64,000 nt of DNA, taken from the NCBI GenBank assembly GCA_002840405.1, contig PHAR01000002.1, positions 186,001-250,000 of the forward strand. Direction: 5' to 3'. The notes beneath the pieces are model-generated. The model saw nothing but the letters and a program-made list of their open reading frames with translations. It was not told where the DNA came from and made no database searches. This DNA is from Deltaproteobacteria bacterium HGW-Deltaproteobacteria-8 (GTDB taxonomy: Bacteria; Desulfobacterota; Desulfovibrionia; Desulfovibrionales; Desulfovibrionaceae). Of the stretch, positions 39,120 to 47,273 are shown piece by piece (the stretch's first letter is position 1; every line of letters starts with the position of its first letter). The translations under genes and the position numbers were made by a program.

Positions 39120-39671
39120 CTACACTTCTTGTTTCTTGTTTACCATAACCTTGGCCGGACGGATGACGCGGCCCTTGAGCACGTAGCCGCTCTGGGTCAC
39201 CTTGGCCACGCAGTCCTCTTCCAGCCCGTGCTCGCACACGGCGCCGATGGCCTCGTGCTTGGCCGGGTCAAAGGCCTCGCCGCAGGCGCCCACGCACTCC
39301 AGGCCGTGGCGCTTGAGCGTGTCCAGAAAGATCTTGCGTGTCATGTCCACACCCATGACGAGGTTCTTGCAAGCCGGGTTGTCGCCCGCGTGCTCAAGGG
39401 CCAGGGTCAGGTTGTCCAGCACCGGCAGGAGATCTGCGAGCACGGACTCGGTGGCATAGCGGCGCACTTCCTCGGTCTCGCGCTGGATGCGGCGCTTGAA
39501 GTTCTCGTTGTCGGCCAGGGCGCGCAGTTTGATGTCCTCGGCCTCGGCCATGACCGCGCACTTGGTGCAGATATGGGCCTTGCACAGGGCCTGAAGTTCT
39601 TCCTCGTTGATATCGACCTTTGGGGCCTCGGTGTCAGGCGCCTGGGTCTCGTTCTTCTCGATTTCCGACAT
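39120..39671 (-). CDS. grpE: GrpE nucleotide exchange factor, cysteine-rich variant
   Basis: Releases ADP from DnaK. 183 aa: a long N-terminal coiled coil (AEAEDIKLRALADNENFKRR) and the C-terminal beta domain (EAFDPAKHEAIG, SGYVLKGRVIRPAKVMV). Eight cysteines are present, including an N-terminal LCKAHICTKC cluster just before the coiled coil, and pairs in ECVGACG and VCEHGLEEDC. ATG 39671 gives better spacing to the GGAG than ATG 39674. It is the first gene of the grpE-dnaK operon. No hrcA or CIRCE element was seen. Confidence 0.93.
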   Translation of the reverse strand: MSEIEKNETQAPDTEAPKVDINEEELQALCKAHICTKCAVMAEAEDIKLRALADNENFKRRIQRETEEVRRYATESVLADLLPVLDNLTLALEHAGDNPACKNLVMGVDMTRKIFLDTLKRHGLECVGACGEAFDPAKHEAIGAVCEHGLEEDCVAKVTQSGYVLKGRVIRPAKVMVNKKQEV

Positions 39672-39760
39672 CATTGCTCCAGAGTCTGCGTGTTGCTCTC
39701 AAACGTGCGAGGACGCCGAGCGGCTTGAACCCAAGCTGTCCCGGCGTCGCGTCAGTGAAA

Positions 39761-39788
39761 CAAGTAAACACGGGGCTTGGGATGTCAA
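39761..39788 (-). promoter_or_regulatory. Probable promoter of grpE-dnaK
   Basis: Minus-strand TTGACA (39788-39783), a 16-nt spacer and TACTTG (39766-39761), about 90 nt upstream of grpE. The -35 is perfect. No clear sigma-32 type pair was seen. Confidence 0.45.
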
Positions 39789-39836
39789 CAGGGCGGAGGG
39801 CGGATTTGCCTGTCTATGGGGCGAAAAAATGCGCGG

Positions 39837-41042
39837 CTAGACCAGGAACTGGCCGTTTTCGTAGATGGCGCGCCGCCCGCCCCCTGGCAGGACCGCCGTG
39901 ACGCGCTTGGCCTCGGTGTTCACCAGGTCCCAGTGCATGCTCGAGGCGTTGAAGCCGAGCTCGGCCTCGCGCTCTGGGGAGAGCTCGCCTGCCGGGCCGG
40001 TGAAGCTGGCGGCAGAGGCTCCGCCAAGAGCGATGTGGCAGTTGCCGGTCTCGCCGCCGCAGTTTTCGTCGAGCAGGGTGTGGGCCATGAAGCGCTCGAC
40101 CTTGGAGATGCGCTTGTCCGTGAGCGAGAACTCGCCCACCCTCCTGGCTCCTCCATCCGACGCCAGCCGCCCGGCCAGAAACTGCCCGCCGCGCCCGGCC
40201 TCGGAGTTCACGGCCACGCCGTTGTGGAACTCCAGGCGCACGTCGGACAGCACCCGCCCCCAGCGCAGGCTTGGCTGGTCGGCGAAGTACACGCCCTGAA
40301 CCGTGCGCCAGTCCGGCGCGAGGTACAGCTCGAAGCCAGGGATGTTGCGGCCGGTGACGCCCACGAATTTCCGCTTCTCGCCGGGCGAGAGGGTCAGGTC
40401 CATGCGCTCGCTTTCGATGTGCAGGCACGAAATGTTGAGCCCGTCGAGCCACTTGCCGATGGAGGCCAGCTCGGTTTTGGTGCGTTTCCACTCGGCCACG
40501 GGGTCGGGCGTGAAGAGCAGGCAGGCGCGGGCCAGGCGTTCGGCGTACTCGGGCAGCGCCATGCCGCTCGCTTCCGCCAACGCCTCGGTGGGATGCAGGC
40601 AGACCGTGGACCCGAGCAGGCCAGCGCGGCGGCGGCGGTCCAGCACTCCCGCGGCCTGCATCTCGGTCTTCTCGCCAGCGGCGATGGTGCGGGGGTCGAT
40701 GCGGGAGAGGTGCGTCAGGTCGTCGGGGGCCAGAATGGTGATGACCCCGGCAGTGGCCTTGTACAATTCGTCGAGCCCCGGCTGGGCGAAGGTGAGCTGG
40801 CCGAAACTGGTGTTGCCGAAGTGCTCGGACTGCATGAAGGCCGTGAGCAGGGCGCACGGCAGGGGGTGCAGGTGCGCGTCCAGGAGCGTCGCGTAGACGG
40901 CCTCGGCCAGCGGCAGGGCGTCGTGGTCATAGCGCAGCAGCACCAGTTCGCCGTTCTTGAAGGGCACGGCGCGGGAGGTGCGCATGGCCCATACGAGGAC
41001 CTCGGCGTAGGAGGCGAGTTGGTCGGGTGTGAGGTGGGGCAT
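39837..41042 (-). CDS. M29 family aminopeptidase
   Basis: 401 aa, thermophilic metalloaminopeptidase family (AmpS/PepS type, two metals). Motifs: LRYDHDALPLAEAVY, NISCLHIESERMDLTLSPGEKR-like segment, NIPGFELYLAPDW, VRLEFHNGVAV, SKVERFMAHTLLDENCGGETGNCHIALG and SSMHWDLVNT, which carry the Glu, His and Asp metal ligands. The start is ATG 41042. The upstream diguanylate cyclase stops directly before it. A decayed copy of its 5' end lies 1.2 kb upstream (see the repeat). Confidence 0.9.
   Translation of the reverse strand: MPHLTPDQLASYAEVLVWAMRTSRAVPFKNGELVLLRYDHDALPLAEAVYATLLDAHLHPLPCALLTAFMQSEHFGNTSFGQLTFAQPGLDELYKATAGVITILAPDDLTHLSRIDPRTIAAGEKTEMQAAGVLDRRRRAGLLGSTVCLHPTEALAEASGMALPEYAERLARACLLFTPDPVAEWKRTKTELASIGKWLDGLNISCLHIESERMDLTLSPGEKRKFVGVTGRNIPGFELYLAPDWRTVQGVYFADQPSLRWGRVLSDVRLEFHNGVAVNSEAGRGGQFLAGRLASDGGARRVGEFSLTDKRISKVERFMAHTLLDENCGGETGNCHIALGGASAASFTGPAGELSPEREAELGFNASSMHWDLVNTEAKRVTAVLPGGGRRAIYENGQFLV
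40995..41018. repeat. Direct repeat copy 1, inside the M29 aminopeptidase 5' end
   Basis: A 24-nt stretch in codons about 9-16 of the aminopeptidase recurs at 42216-42239 with a single mismatch. The surrounding bases (CACCTC on the gene-start side and GGGCC on the other) also match with small gaps. Confidence 0.7.
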
Positions 41043-42062
41043 CTAGTTTGCTACCGGCTGCACGCAGTTGCGGCCCGAGCTCTTGGCCAGGTAGAGGGCC
41101 TTGTCGGCCTGGCCCACCAGGTCTTCCGGAGCATTGCCACTCGTCGGGACAATGCTCGCCACGCCGAGGCTGACAGTGACGATGCCGGGTGCGGTTTCCG
41201 GATGGGGCATCGTCAGCGACCATATCTCCTGCTGGATGTGGCGGGCAGTTGCCAGCGCGTCATTCTCGTTCATGTCCGGCACGAGTACGACGAATTCCTC
41301 TCCTCCATAGCGCGCGACCAGCTTTCCGGCGCGCCGCTCCGCCTTCACCAGCGCCTGGGCGAGCATCTTCAGGCAGTCGTCACCGGCCAGGTGGCCGTAG
41401 TTGTCATTGTACTGCTTGAAGTGGTCGACATCAAGGATGATGAGCCCGAGCGGGCTGCCGGCCCGTTGTGCGCGGTTCCACTCCTGCGCGAGCATCTGGT
41501 CGAAGCTGCGGCGGTTGGGGATATTCGTCAGCGCGTCCGTATTGCTCATGGCCTCCAGCTTGGAGTTCGACTCCTCCAAGGCCCGCGTTCGATTCTCGAC
41601 CAGGGCCTCAAGCTCCCGGTTGCGCTCGTGCAAGCCCTTCATGGGGTAGACTTCGCCATTCTGGACCAGATGGTAGGGGATGGAGATGGTGCTGCTCACG
41701 ATCATCCAGTCCTTGCCCTCGAGCCGGTACACCAGGGCCAGCCGCGCGGTTTCCTTGGACAGAATGTGGTCGTCCATGGGCAGGTGGATGTGGAAGAAGG
41801 CGGTGGCGGAGACAACGTCTGGGCTGATGTCCAGCAACGCGATGTCCAGCATGTCGATGCGGATGCGGCCTGGCACCTGGGCGAAGTCTTGCCGGGTGAT
41901 CTTCACCCACTCGGCCTTGTCCTTGACCAGGAAGTCGCCGCCGCCGGTGAAGCCGCTGAAATTCTCGCTGAAGCGCTCTGTGAGCCGGTCATCGCGGCCG
42001 GCATACATTTCGATATATTCGTCGAACAGTGAGCGGATGAGTTGTTGTCGGTCTGGCTGCAT
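41043..42062 (-). CDS. SnoaL-like domain plus GGDEF diguanylate cyclase
   Basis: 339 aa, soluble. Residues about 1-135 resemble an NTF2/SnoaL-like cone fold (MQPDRQQLIRSLFDEYIEMY, FFHIHLPMDDHIL, LVYRLEGKDWMIV). A short coiled coil (about 145-175) leads into the GGDEF domain with DALTNIPNRRSFD, LDVDHFKQYNDNYGH and the active site RYGGEEFVVL. The enzyme should make c-di-GMP; the N-terminal domain may sense a small ligand. ATG 42062 has AAGGA upstream. It lies between two copies of a short direct repeat. Confidence 0.88.
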   Translation of the reverse strand: MQPDRQQLIRSLFDEYIEMYAGRDDRLTERFSENFSGFTGGGDFLVKDKAEWVKITRQDFAQVPGRIRIDMLDIALLDISPDVVSATAFFHIHLPMDDHILSKETARLALVYRLEGKDWMIVSSTISIPYHLVQNGEVYPMKGLHERNRELEALVENRTRALEESNSKLEAMSNTDALTNIPNRRSFDQMLAQEWNRAQRAGSPLGLIILDVDHFKQYNDNYGHLAGDDCLKMLAQALVKAERRAGKLVARYGGEEFVVLVPDMNENDALATARHIQQEIWSLTMPHPETAPGIVTVSLGVASIVPTSGNAPEDLVGQADKALYLAKSSGRNCVQPVAN

Positions 42063-42157
42063 CGTGCTGGTCCTTAATGGAGCAGTGGAGATGAAATGCT
42101 GTGATGTTTGCCGCTTCGGGGTGCCTGCAGAATTGTTATACATGGTTCGAGGACCCA

Positions 42158-42187
42158 GGGCTAGGGGCTGGGGGCAGGGGAGGGGGG
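42158..42187 (+). other. G-quadruplex-forming motif
   Basis: Five runs of three or more G (GGG, GGGG, GGGGG, GGGG, GGGGGG) are separated by loops of 1-3 nt on the plus strand, 96-125 nt upstream of the diguanylate cyclase start. The gap 42063-42292 holds this motif and the decayed repeat, and no gene. Confidence 0.55.
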
Positions 42188-42215
42188 CCAACGAGGGTGG
42201 CAGGGGAGGCCCGAT

Positions 42216-42239
42216 GAGGACCTCGGCGTTGGAGGCGAG
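42216..42239. repeat. Direct repeat copy 2, decayed fragment of the M29 gene start
   Basis: Matches 40995-41018 at 23 of 24 positions. On the minus strand it would encode LASNAEVL versus LASYAEVL in the intact aminopeptidase, but no open gene continues from it. The two copies flank the diguanylate cyclase gene. Confidence 0.65.
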
Positions 42240-42292
42240 GGGGGGAGGTGATTTGTCAGAGGAATGTCTCCCAACCTTAGGGATGCTATTCG

Positions 42293-43033
42293 CTAGTTTG
42301 TCTGAACCAAAAGTTCTAGTTTCTTGTACTGCTCTTTTGTTTCTTCAAGATGAGAACCAGTTATGTGAAAGTGGTGAGCAACAATTTCGGCACCGTGGAC
42401 GCACATGTTCGCAGACATGAACATGCGCAATATGATATTGTTAGTGGTTGAGCTCGTATGCGTAAAGAACCTGGTTCCCCCATATGGGAAGTGATCAGCA
42501 ATCAATTGGTCTATGTTGTTGTGTGATGACCTGCAAAGTAAATTGTACGTAACGAAGTATTCACTAATGAGGTCAGCCTGGTCGAATCGTTCACGAATTC
42601 GAGAATCGTTTGCAATATTAGAGTTTTCTTCACAGTATGTCATAGCTTTATCAAAACGTTCTATCATCAATTGTTTTGTGGACGAGGAATCATCTTTAGA
42701 GCTATTCATTATTTCACAGTCAAGGAATTTTATTTCCTGTTGCGAAAATTTATAGGTCATTATTTTTATGTAATCAGAGTTCTGTACCAAGTTAATCAAG
42801 TCGATTCTGGCTTCAAGCATCGAACGCAATATGACGGGAATATACGCATAGCGTTTATAATTTGATAAGGTCGATACGGAATCGGCACCGCAGAGGAGTC
42901 TAGCCAAAAGTGCTAAAATAATCTGGTCCGTGTTTTTGGTAAGGCTAGGTGAACTCTCCTCTAGAAATTTATGGATGTTATCAATGATAGAGTCATGCAT
43001 GGACAATGCATCGCTGGGCTGAGAATCACTCAT
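42293..43033 (-). CDS. DUF5677-like protein in an AT-rich island
   Basis: 246 aa, no signal peptide or membrane helix. The mainly helical sequence includes LLARLLCGADSVSTL, VILRSMLEARIDLINLVQ, FVTYNLLCRSSHNNIDQL and FMSANMCVHGAEIVA. The R-x-x-E-ARIDL and S-x-H helices resemble the HEPN-like DUF5677 group; that assignment is tentative. ATG 43033 has GGGGGAG upstream. Base composition and codon use are strikingly AT-rich relative to both neighbours, which suggests recent acquisition. Function is unknown; many relatives occur near mobile or defence genes. Confidence 0.65.
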   Translation of the reverse strand: MSDSQPSDALSMHDSIIDNIHKFLEESSPSLTKNTDQIILALLARLLCGADSVSTLSNYKRYAYIPVILRSMLEARIDLINLVQNSDYIKIMTYKFSQQEIKFLDCEIMNSSKDDSSSTKQLMIERFDKAMTYCEENSNIANDSRIRERFDQADLISEYFVTYNLLCRSSHNNIDQLIADHFPYGGTRFFTHTSSTTNNIILRMFMSANMCVHGAEIVAHHFHITGSHLEETKEQYKKLELLVQTN

Positions 43034-43080
43034 GGTCTCCCCCTTGCTGTCATTGGCTCTGAACGCACAAATGCGTGGCA

Positions 43081-43108
43081 AAGAAAGGGCGCGCCACCCG
43101 GCGCGCCC
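43081..43108 (-). terminator. Intrinsic terminator of the cbpA-cbpM-clpB operon
   Basis: On the minus strand a 9-bp stem GGGCGCGCC / GGCGCGCCC with GGGT loop is followed by TTTCTTT. It lies about 18 nt past the clpB stop at 43126. Confidence 0.8.
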
Positions 43109-43125
43109 CCACCCAAGTTTCTAAC

Positions 43126-45701
43126 CTACTGAATCGCCACGCCCCCGTCCACGTTCGGCGCGGCAGGCGTCACCTCGGCGTCGTAGACCACGTTGCCGTC
43201 CTCGTCCTTGGCCCCGAACACGATGCGCCCGTTCTGCGCGTCCACCACGATCTCCGCCCCGTCCTCGATGCGCCCGGCGATGATCTCCTTGGCCAGGCGG
43301 GTCTCCAGGTGGGTCTGCAGGTAGCGCCGCAGGGGCCGCGCGCCGTAGATCGGGTCGTAGGCCGCAGCCGCCATGAAGGCCTTGGCCGCGTCCGTGATGG
43401 TGAGCCCCATCTTGCGGTGCGCCAGGCGCTTGCGCAGGCGTCCATGACCTGCTCCTCCACGCCGGGGCCAAAGGTGCCGTCGGGCCGGATGCCCGCCAGC
43501 ATGATGGGCGAGCCGATGTTCGAGGTCATGATCAGGATGGTGTTCTTGAAGTCCACGGTGCGTCCGTGGCCGTCGGTCAACCGCCCATCGTCCAGGATCT
43601 GCAAGAGCGTGTTGAAGACGTCCGGGTGGGCCTTCTCGATCTCGTCAAAGAGCACCACGGAGTAAGGCTTGCGGCGCACGGCCTCGGTGAGCTGGCCGCC
43701 CTCGTCGTAGCCCACGTAGCCCGGAGGCGCTCCGATCAAGCGCGAAACCGTGTGCTTCTCCATGTACTCGCTCATGTCCAGGCGGATCATGTTGTCCTCG
43801 GTGTCGAAGAGCGCGCTCGCCAAGGTCTTGCACAGCTCGGTCTTGCCCACGCCCGTGGGGCCAAGGAACAGGAACGAGCCGATGGGCCGCTGCGGGTCCT
43901 TCAGGCCTGCGCGCGCGCGCAGCACCGCGTCGGACACGGCCTGCACGGCCTCCTCCTGGCCGATGACGCGCTCGTGCAGCTGCTCTGGCAGGCGCAACAG
44001 CTTCTCGCGTTCGCCCTCCAGCAGGCGTGTCACCGGGATGCCGGTCCAGCGCGCGATGATGCCCGCGATGTCGTCCGGGCCGACCTCCTCCTTGAGCAGG
44101 CGCGGCTTGCCGTCGCCGTCCAGGCCGTCGGCCGGGGCTCTCTCGGCCAGCTGCTTCTCCAGGGCGTGCAGCTTGCTGTAGCGCAGCTCGGCGGCGCGGT
44201 TGTAGTCCAGCGCGCGCTCGGCCTCCTCGATTTCCAGTTTGGTCTGCTCGATGTCGGCCTTGATGCGCCGCACGCCCTCGATGGCGCCCTTTTCGCGCTC
44301 CCACTGGCCCAGCAGCTCGGCCTGCTTTTCCTTGAGCCCGCCGAGCTCCACCTCCAGCTTGTCCAGGCGGTCGCGGCTGGCGATGTCGGTCTCGCGCTTG
44401 AGGGCCTCGCGCTCGATTTCCAGCTGCAGCACGCGGCGGTTGGTCTCGTCCAGTTCCGTGGGCAGGCTGTCGATGTCCGTGCGGATCATGGCCGCGGCCT
44501 CGTCGATCAAGTCGATGGCCTTGTCCGGCAGCTGGCGGTCGGTGATGTAGCGGCTGGAGAGCGTCGCCGCCTCCACGATGGCCGAGTCGCTGATGCGCAC
44601 GCCGTGGTGCACCTCGAAGCGTTCCTTCAGGCCGCGCAGGATGGAGATGGTGTCCTCCAGGCTCGGCTCGTCGACCATGACCGGCTGGAAGCGGCGTTCC
44701 AGCGCCGGGTCCTTCTCGATGTACTTTCGGTACTCGTCGGTGGTGGTGGCGCCGATGCAGTGCAGCTCGCCGCGCGCCAAGAGCGGCTTGAGCATGTTGC
44801 CTGCGTCCATGGCGCCCTCGGCCTTGCCCGCGCCCACGATGGTGTGCATCTCGTCGATGAACAGGATGATGCGGCCTTCGGACTTCTGCACGTCCTTCAA
44901 GACGGCCTTGAGGCGCTCCTCGAACTCGCCCCGGTACTTGGCCCCGGCGATGAGCGCGCCCATGTCGAGTGCGAAGATGGTCTTGTCCTTCAGGCCCTCA
45001 GGCACGTCCTGCTTGACGATGCGCTGGGCCAGGCCCTCGGCGATGGCGGTCTTACCCACGCCGGCCTCGCCGATGAGCACGGGGTTGTTCTTGGTGCGGC
45101 GGCTCAAAATGCGGATGACGCGCCGGATCTCGGCATCGCGGCCGATGACCGGGTCGAGCTTGCCGCTCTTGGCCTCGTCCACCAGGTCGCGGCCGTACTT
45201 CTTGAGGGAGTCGTAAGTGTCCTCGGGGTTGTCACTGGTCACGCGCTGGTTGCCGCGCACCTGGGTCAGCGCGCCAAGGACCTTGTCGCTGGTCAGGCCG
45301 AACTGGCGGTTGACACGGCCCGGTCCGGTGGATTGGGGCTCGTCGACAAGGGCCAGGAAGATGTGCTCCACGCTGACGAACTCGTCCTGCATGCGCCTGG
45401 CGGTGTCGTCGGCCCGCACGAGCACGGCGTTCACGCCCTGGGTGACGTGGATCTGGCCGGGCTGCGCGCCAGGCCCGGACACGGAGGGCAGCTTGCCCAT
45501 CTCGGCCTCAACGGCCTGGGCGTAGGCGTGCGCGTCCAGCCCGCACTTGGCTATGATCTGCGGCACGAGCCCGCCGTCCTGGGTCACCAGGGCGTAAAGC
45601 AGGTGCAGGGTGTCGATCTGCTGGTGGCCGCCGCGCACGGCGAGGTTCTGGGCTTCGGCCAGGGCGGCCTGGGATTTCTGGGTCAGTCTGTTGGGGTCCA
45701 C
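43126..45701 (-). pseudogene. clpB: ClpB disaggregase with a frameshifting internal deletion near 43440
   Basis: GTG 45701 with GGGAGG upstream starts [19 protein letters not shown]. The N domain, AAA1 ([27 protein letters not shown]), the coiled-coil middle domain and AAA2 up to [11 protein letters not shown] ([29 protein letters not shown]) are intact. After EEQVMDA the frame breaks: continuation in frame gives nonsense, while another frame resumes with [17 protein letters not shown], the GARPLRR sensor-2 motif and the normal end at 43126. Roughly 35-45 residues are missing, including the FRPEFLNR arginine-finger segment. A real deletion or an assembly error would look the same. It follows cbpM. 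Confidence 0.85.
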
Positions 45702-45769
45702 GGCGTGTCCTCCCGGTTGTGCCGCCGGGTCATCGCCCTGGCGGACTGAAGTTGAGTCGATCGAGAAGG

Positions 45770-46084
45770 TTACAGAAGGCGGCGCAGCTCGTTGAGCTCC
45801 TGCTCCAGGCGCTCCACGCGGTCGATCAAGTCCACGATGATGCAGCCTGCGGTGTGCGAAATCTCCAGGTCTCGGCACAGGCGCTGGAGCTTCTGGATGC
45901 GGTACACGTCGCGCGAGCGGAACAGGTACTCGTCGGCGCGGGTGCGCACCGGGTCGATCCAGCCGATGTCCAGGAGCTCGGCCACGGTGGCCGGCTCCAC
46001 GCAGGTCAGCTCCACCAGCCGCGTCCAGGCGATGAACTCGGAGGGGATGGGCAGACTGTCGGGATCATTCACTTTGAGCGTCAT
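45770..46084 (-). CDS. cbpM: CbpM-like co-chaperone modulator
   Basis: 104 aa with a MerR-like helix-turn-helix opening ([31 protein letters not shown]) and a C-terminal coiled coil ([21 protein letters not shown]), as in CbpM, which binds and inhibits the J-domain of CbpA. ATG 46084 with GGGAG 7 nt upstream is preferred over the ATG at 46111. Placement between cbpA and clpB supports the call. Confidence 0.85.
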   Translation of the reverse strand: MTLKVNDPDSLPIPSEFIAWTRLVELTCVEPATVAELLDIGWIDPVRTRADEYLFRSRDVYRIQKLQRLCRDLEISHTAGCIIVDLIDRVERLEQELNELRRLL

Positions 46085-46120
46085 GTCAGGCTCCCGCTGG
46101 TTCGTCTTCATCGGTTCTGG

Positions 46121-47098
46121 TCAGTCCCTGGGCGCGAAGCTGGAGGCTTTGGCCAGCTGTTCCCAGAGGGCGCGCTCCTCGTCCGTCAGTTCCTTGGGCG
46201 ACTGGATCATGATGCGCACCATCTGGTCGCCGCGCCGTCCCGAGGCCCCCAGGCCCTTGCCGCGCACGCGCAGTTTGGCCCCGGAGCCGATGCCCGGCGG
46301 AATCTTCATCTCCACGGCCCCGTCGAGGGTGGGCACGCGCACGGAAGCGCCAAGGGCCGCCTCCCAGGGGGCCAGCTTGAGATCAAGGATGACGTTGTCG
46401 TCCTTGACCTTGAACTGCGGGTGCGGGGCCAGCTTGATCTTGAGGTACAGGTCCCCGGCCTCGCCGCCGCCAGCTCCGGGGCTGCCCTGGCCGGACAGGC
46501 GGATCTTCTGGCCGTCCTTGACGCCGGGCGGGATGTTGACCTTCAGAGTCTTGGTCTGCAGGCGCGGCTGTCCGTCCTGGCCGTAAACCTGCTCCTGCAG
46601 GCTCAAGGACTGCGGACCGCCCGTATAGGCCTGCTCCAGGCCGATCTCGTAGGTGACCTCGGCGTCCTGGCCGCGCCGGGAGCGCATGTGCTGGCCTCCG
46701 AAGCCGCCGGGGCCGCCAAAACCGCCTCGCGGCCCACCCTGGGCTCCGCCAAACAGGGTCTCGAAGAAGTCGCTGAAGCCGCCCGCGCCGCCGCCGAAGC
46801 CGCCCTGGCCGCCGGAGTACTGGAAGTGCATGTTCTCAAAGCCCGGCGGACGCTGGAAGTTCTGGCCCTGCTGCCAGTTGGCGCCGAGCTGGTCGTAGAG
46901 CTTGCGCTTCTCCGGGTCCTTGAGCACCTCGTTGGCCTCGCCCATCTCCTTGAACTTGGTCTCGGCCTCGGGATTGCCGGGGTTCAGGTCGGGGTGGTAC
47001 TTGCGGGCCAGCTTCTTGAAGGCCTTGGATATCTCGTCCTGGGTGGCTGTGCGCGCCACTCCGAGGATTTTGTAGTAGTCCTTGTATTCAACACTCAT
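46121..47098 (-). CDS. cbpA: CbpA-type DnaJ co-chaperone
   Basis: 325 aa: an N-terminal J-domain (residues 4-70) with the HPD motif in KKLARKYHPDLNPG, a very Gly/Phe-rich linker (about 80-150), and two C-terminal peptide-binding subdomains (TYEIGLEQAYTGGPQSL, VNIPPGVKDGQKIRLSGQG, KIPPGIGSGAKLRVRGKG). The zinc-finger region of true DnaJ is absent, hence CbpA type. It stimulates DnaK. It is the first gene of an operon with cbpM and clpB, behind a promoter at 47153-47180. Confidence 0.93.
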   Translation of the reverse strand: MSVEYKDYYKILGVARTATQDEISKAFKKLARKYHPDLNPGNPEAETKFKEMGEANEVLKDPEKRKLYDQLGANWQQGQNFQRPPGFENMHFQYSGGQGGFGGGAGGFSDFFETLFGGAQGGPRGGFGGPGGFGGQHMRSRRGQDAEVTYEIGLEQAYTGGPQSLSLQEQVYGQDGQPRLQTKTLKVNIPPGVKDGQKIRLSGQGSPGAGGGEAGDLYLKIKLAPHPQFKVKDDNVILDLKLAPWEAALGASVRVPTLDGAVEMKIPPGIGSGAKLRVRGKGLGASGRRGDQMVRIMIQSPKELTDEERALWEQLAKASSFAPRD

Positions 47099-47152
47099 CG
47101 AGGGTCCCGCTCCTTGTGCGCCAGTAGGCGCAATCTTCCATTCCAGTCTGCC

Positions 47153-47180
47153 AGAATAATCTGTATTTCCGGCAAGTCAA
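47153..47180 (-). promoter_or_regulatory. Probable promoter of cbpA-cbpM-clpB
   Basis: Minus-strand TTGACT (47180-47175), 16-nt spacer, TATTCT (47158-47153), about 55 nt upstream of cbpA. Confidence 0.5.
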
Positions 47181-47221
47181 GGCTGTTTTCCACAGGCTGA
47201 CGGTCCTTGGCCAGTCATGCC

Positions 47222-47249
47222 TTGCCATCGCAGGGCTTTTTGATATGTA
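47222..47249 (+). promoter_or_regulatory. Possible promoter of the caspase-like gene
   Basis: TTGCCA (47222-47227), 16-nt spacer, TATGTA (47244-47249), 24 nt before the ATG. Divergent from the cbpA promoter. Confidence 0.35.
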
Positions 47250-47273
47250 TTTGCAAAGGCTGGAGGTGTCCGG

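Noticed and set aside
43170-43440. Treating the open continuation of clpB as its true C-terminus
   Set aside because: The continuation is Arg/Trp/Ser-rich and unrelated to ClpB, while another frame gives the expected sensor-2 and C-terminal sequence.
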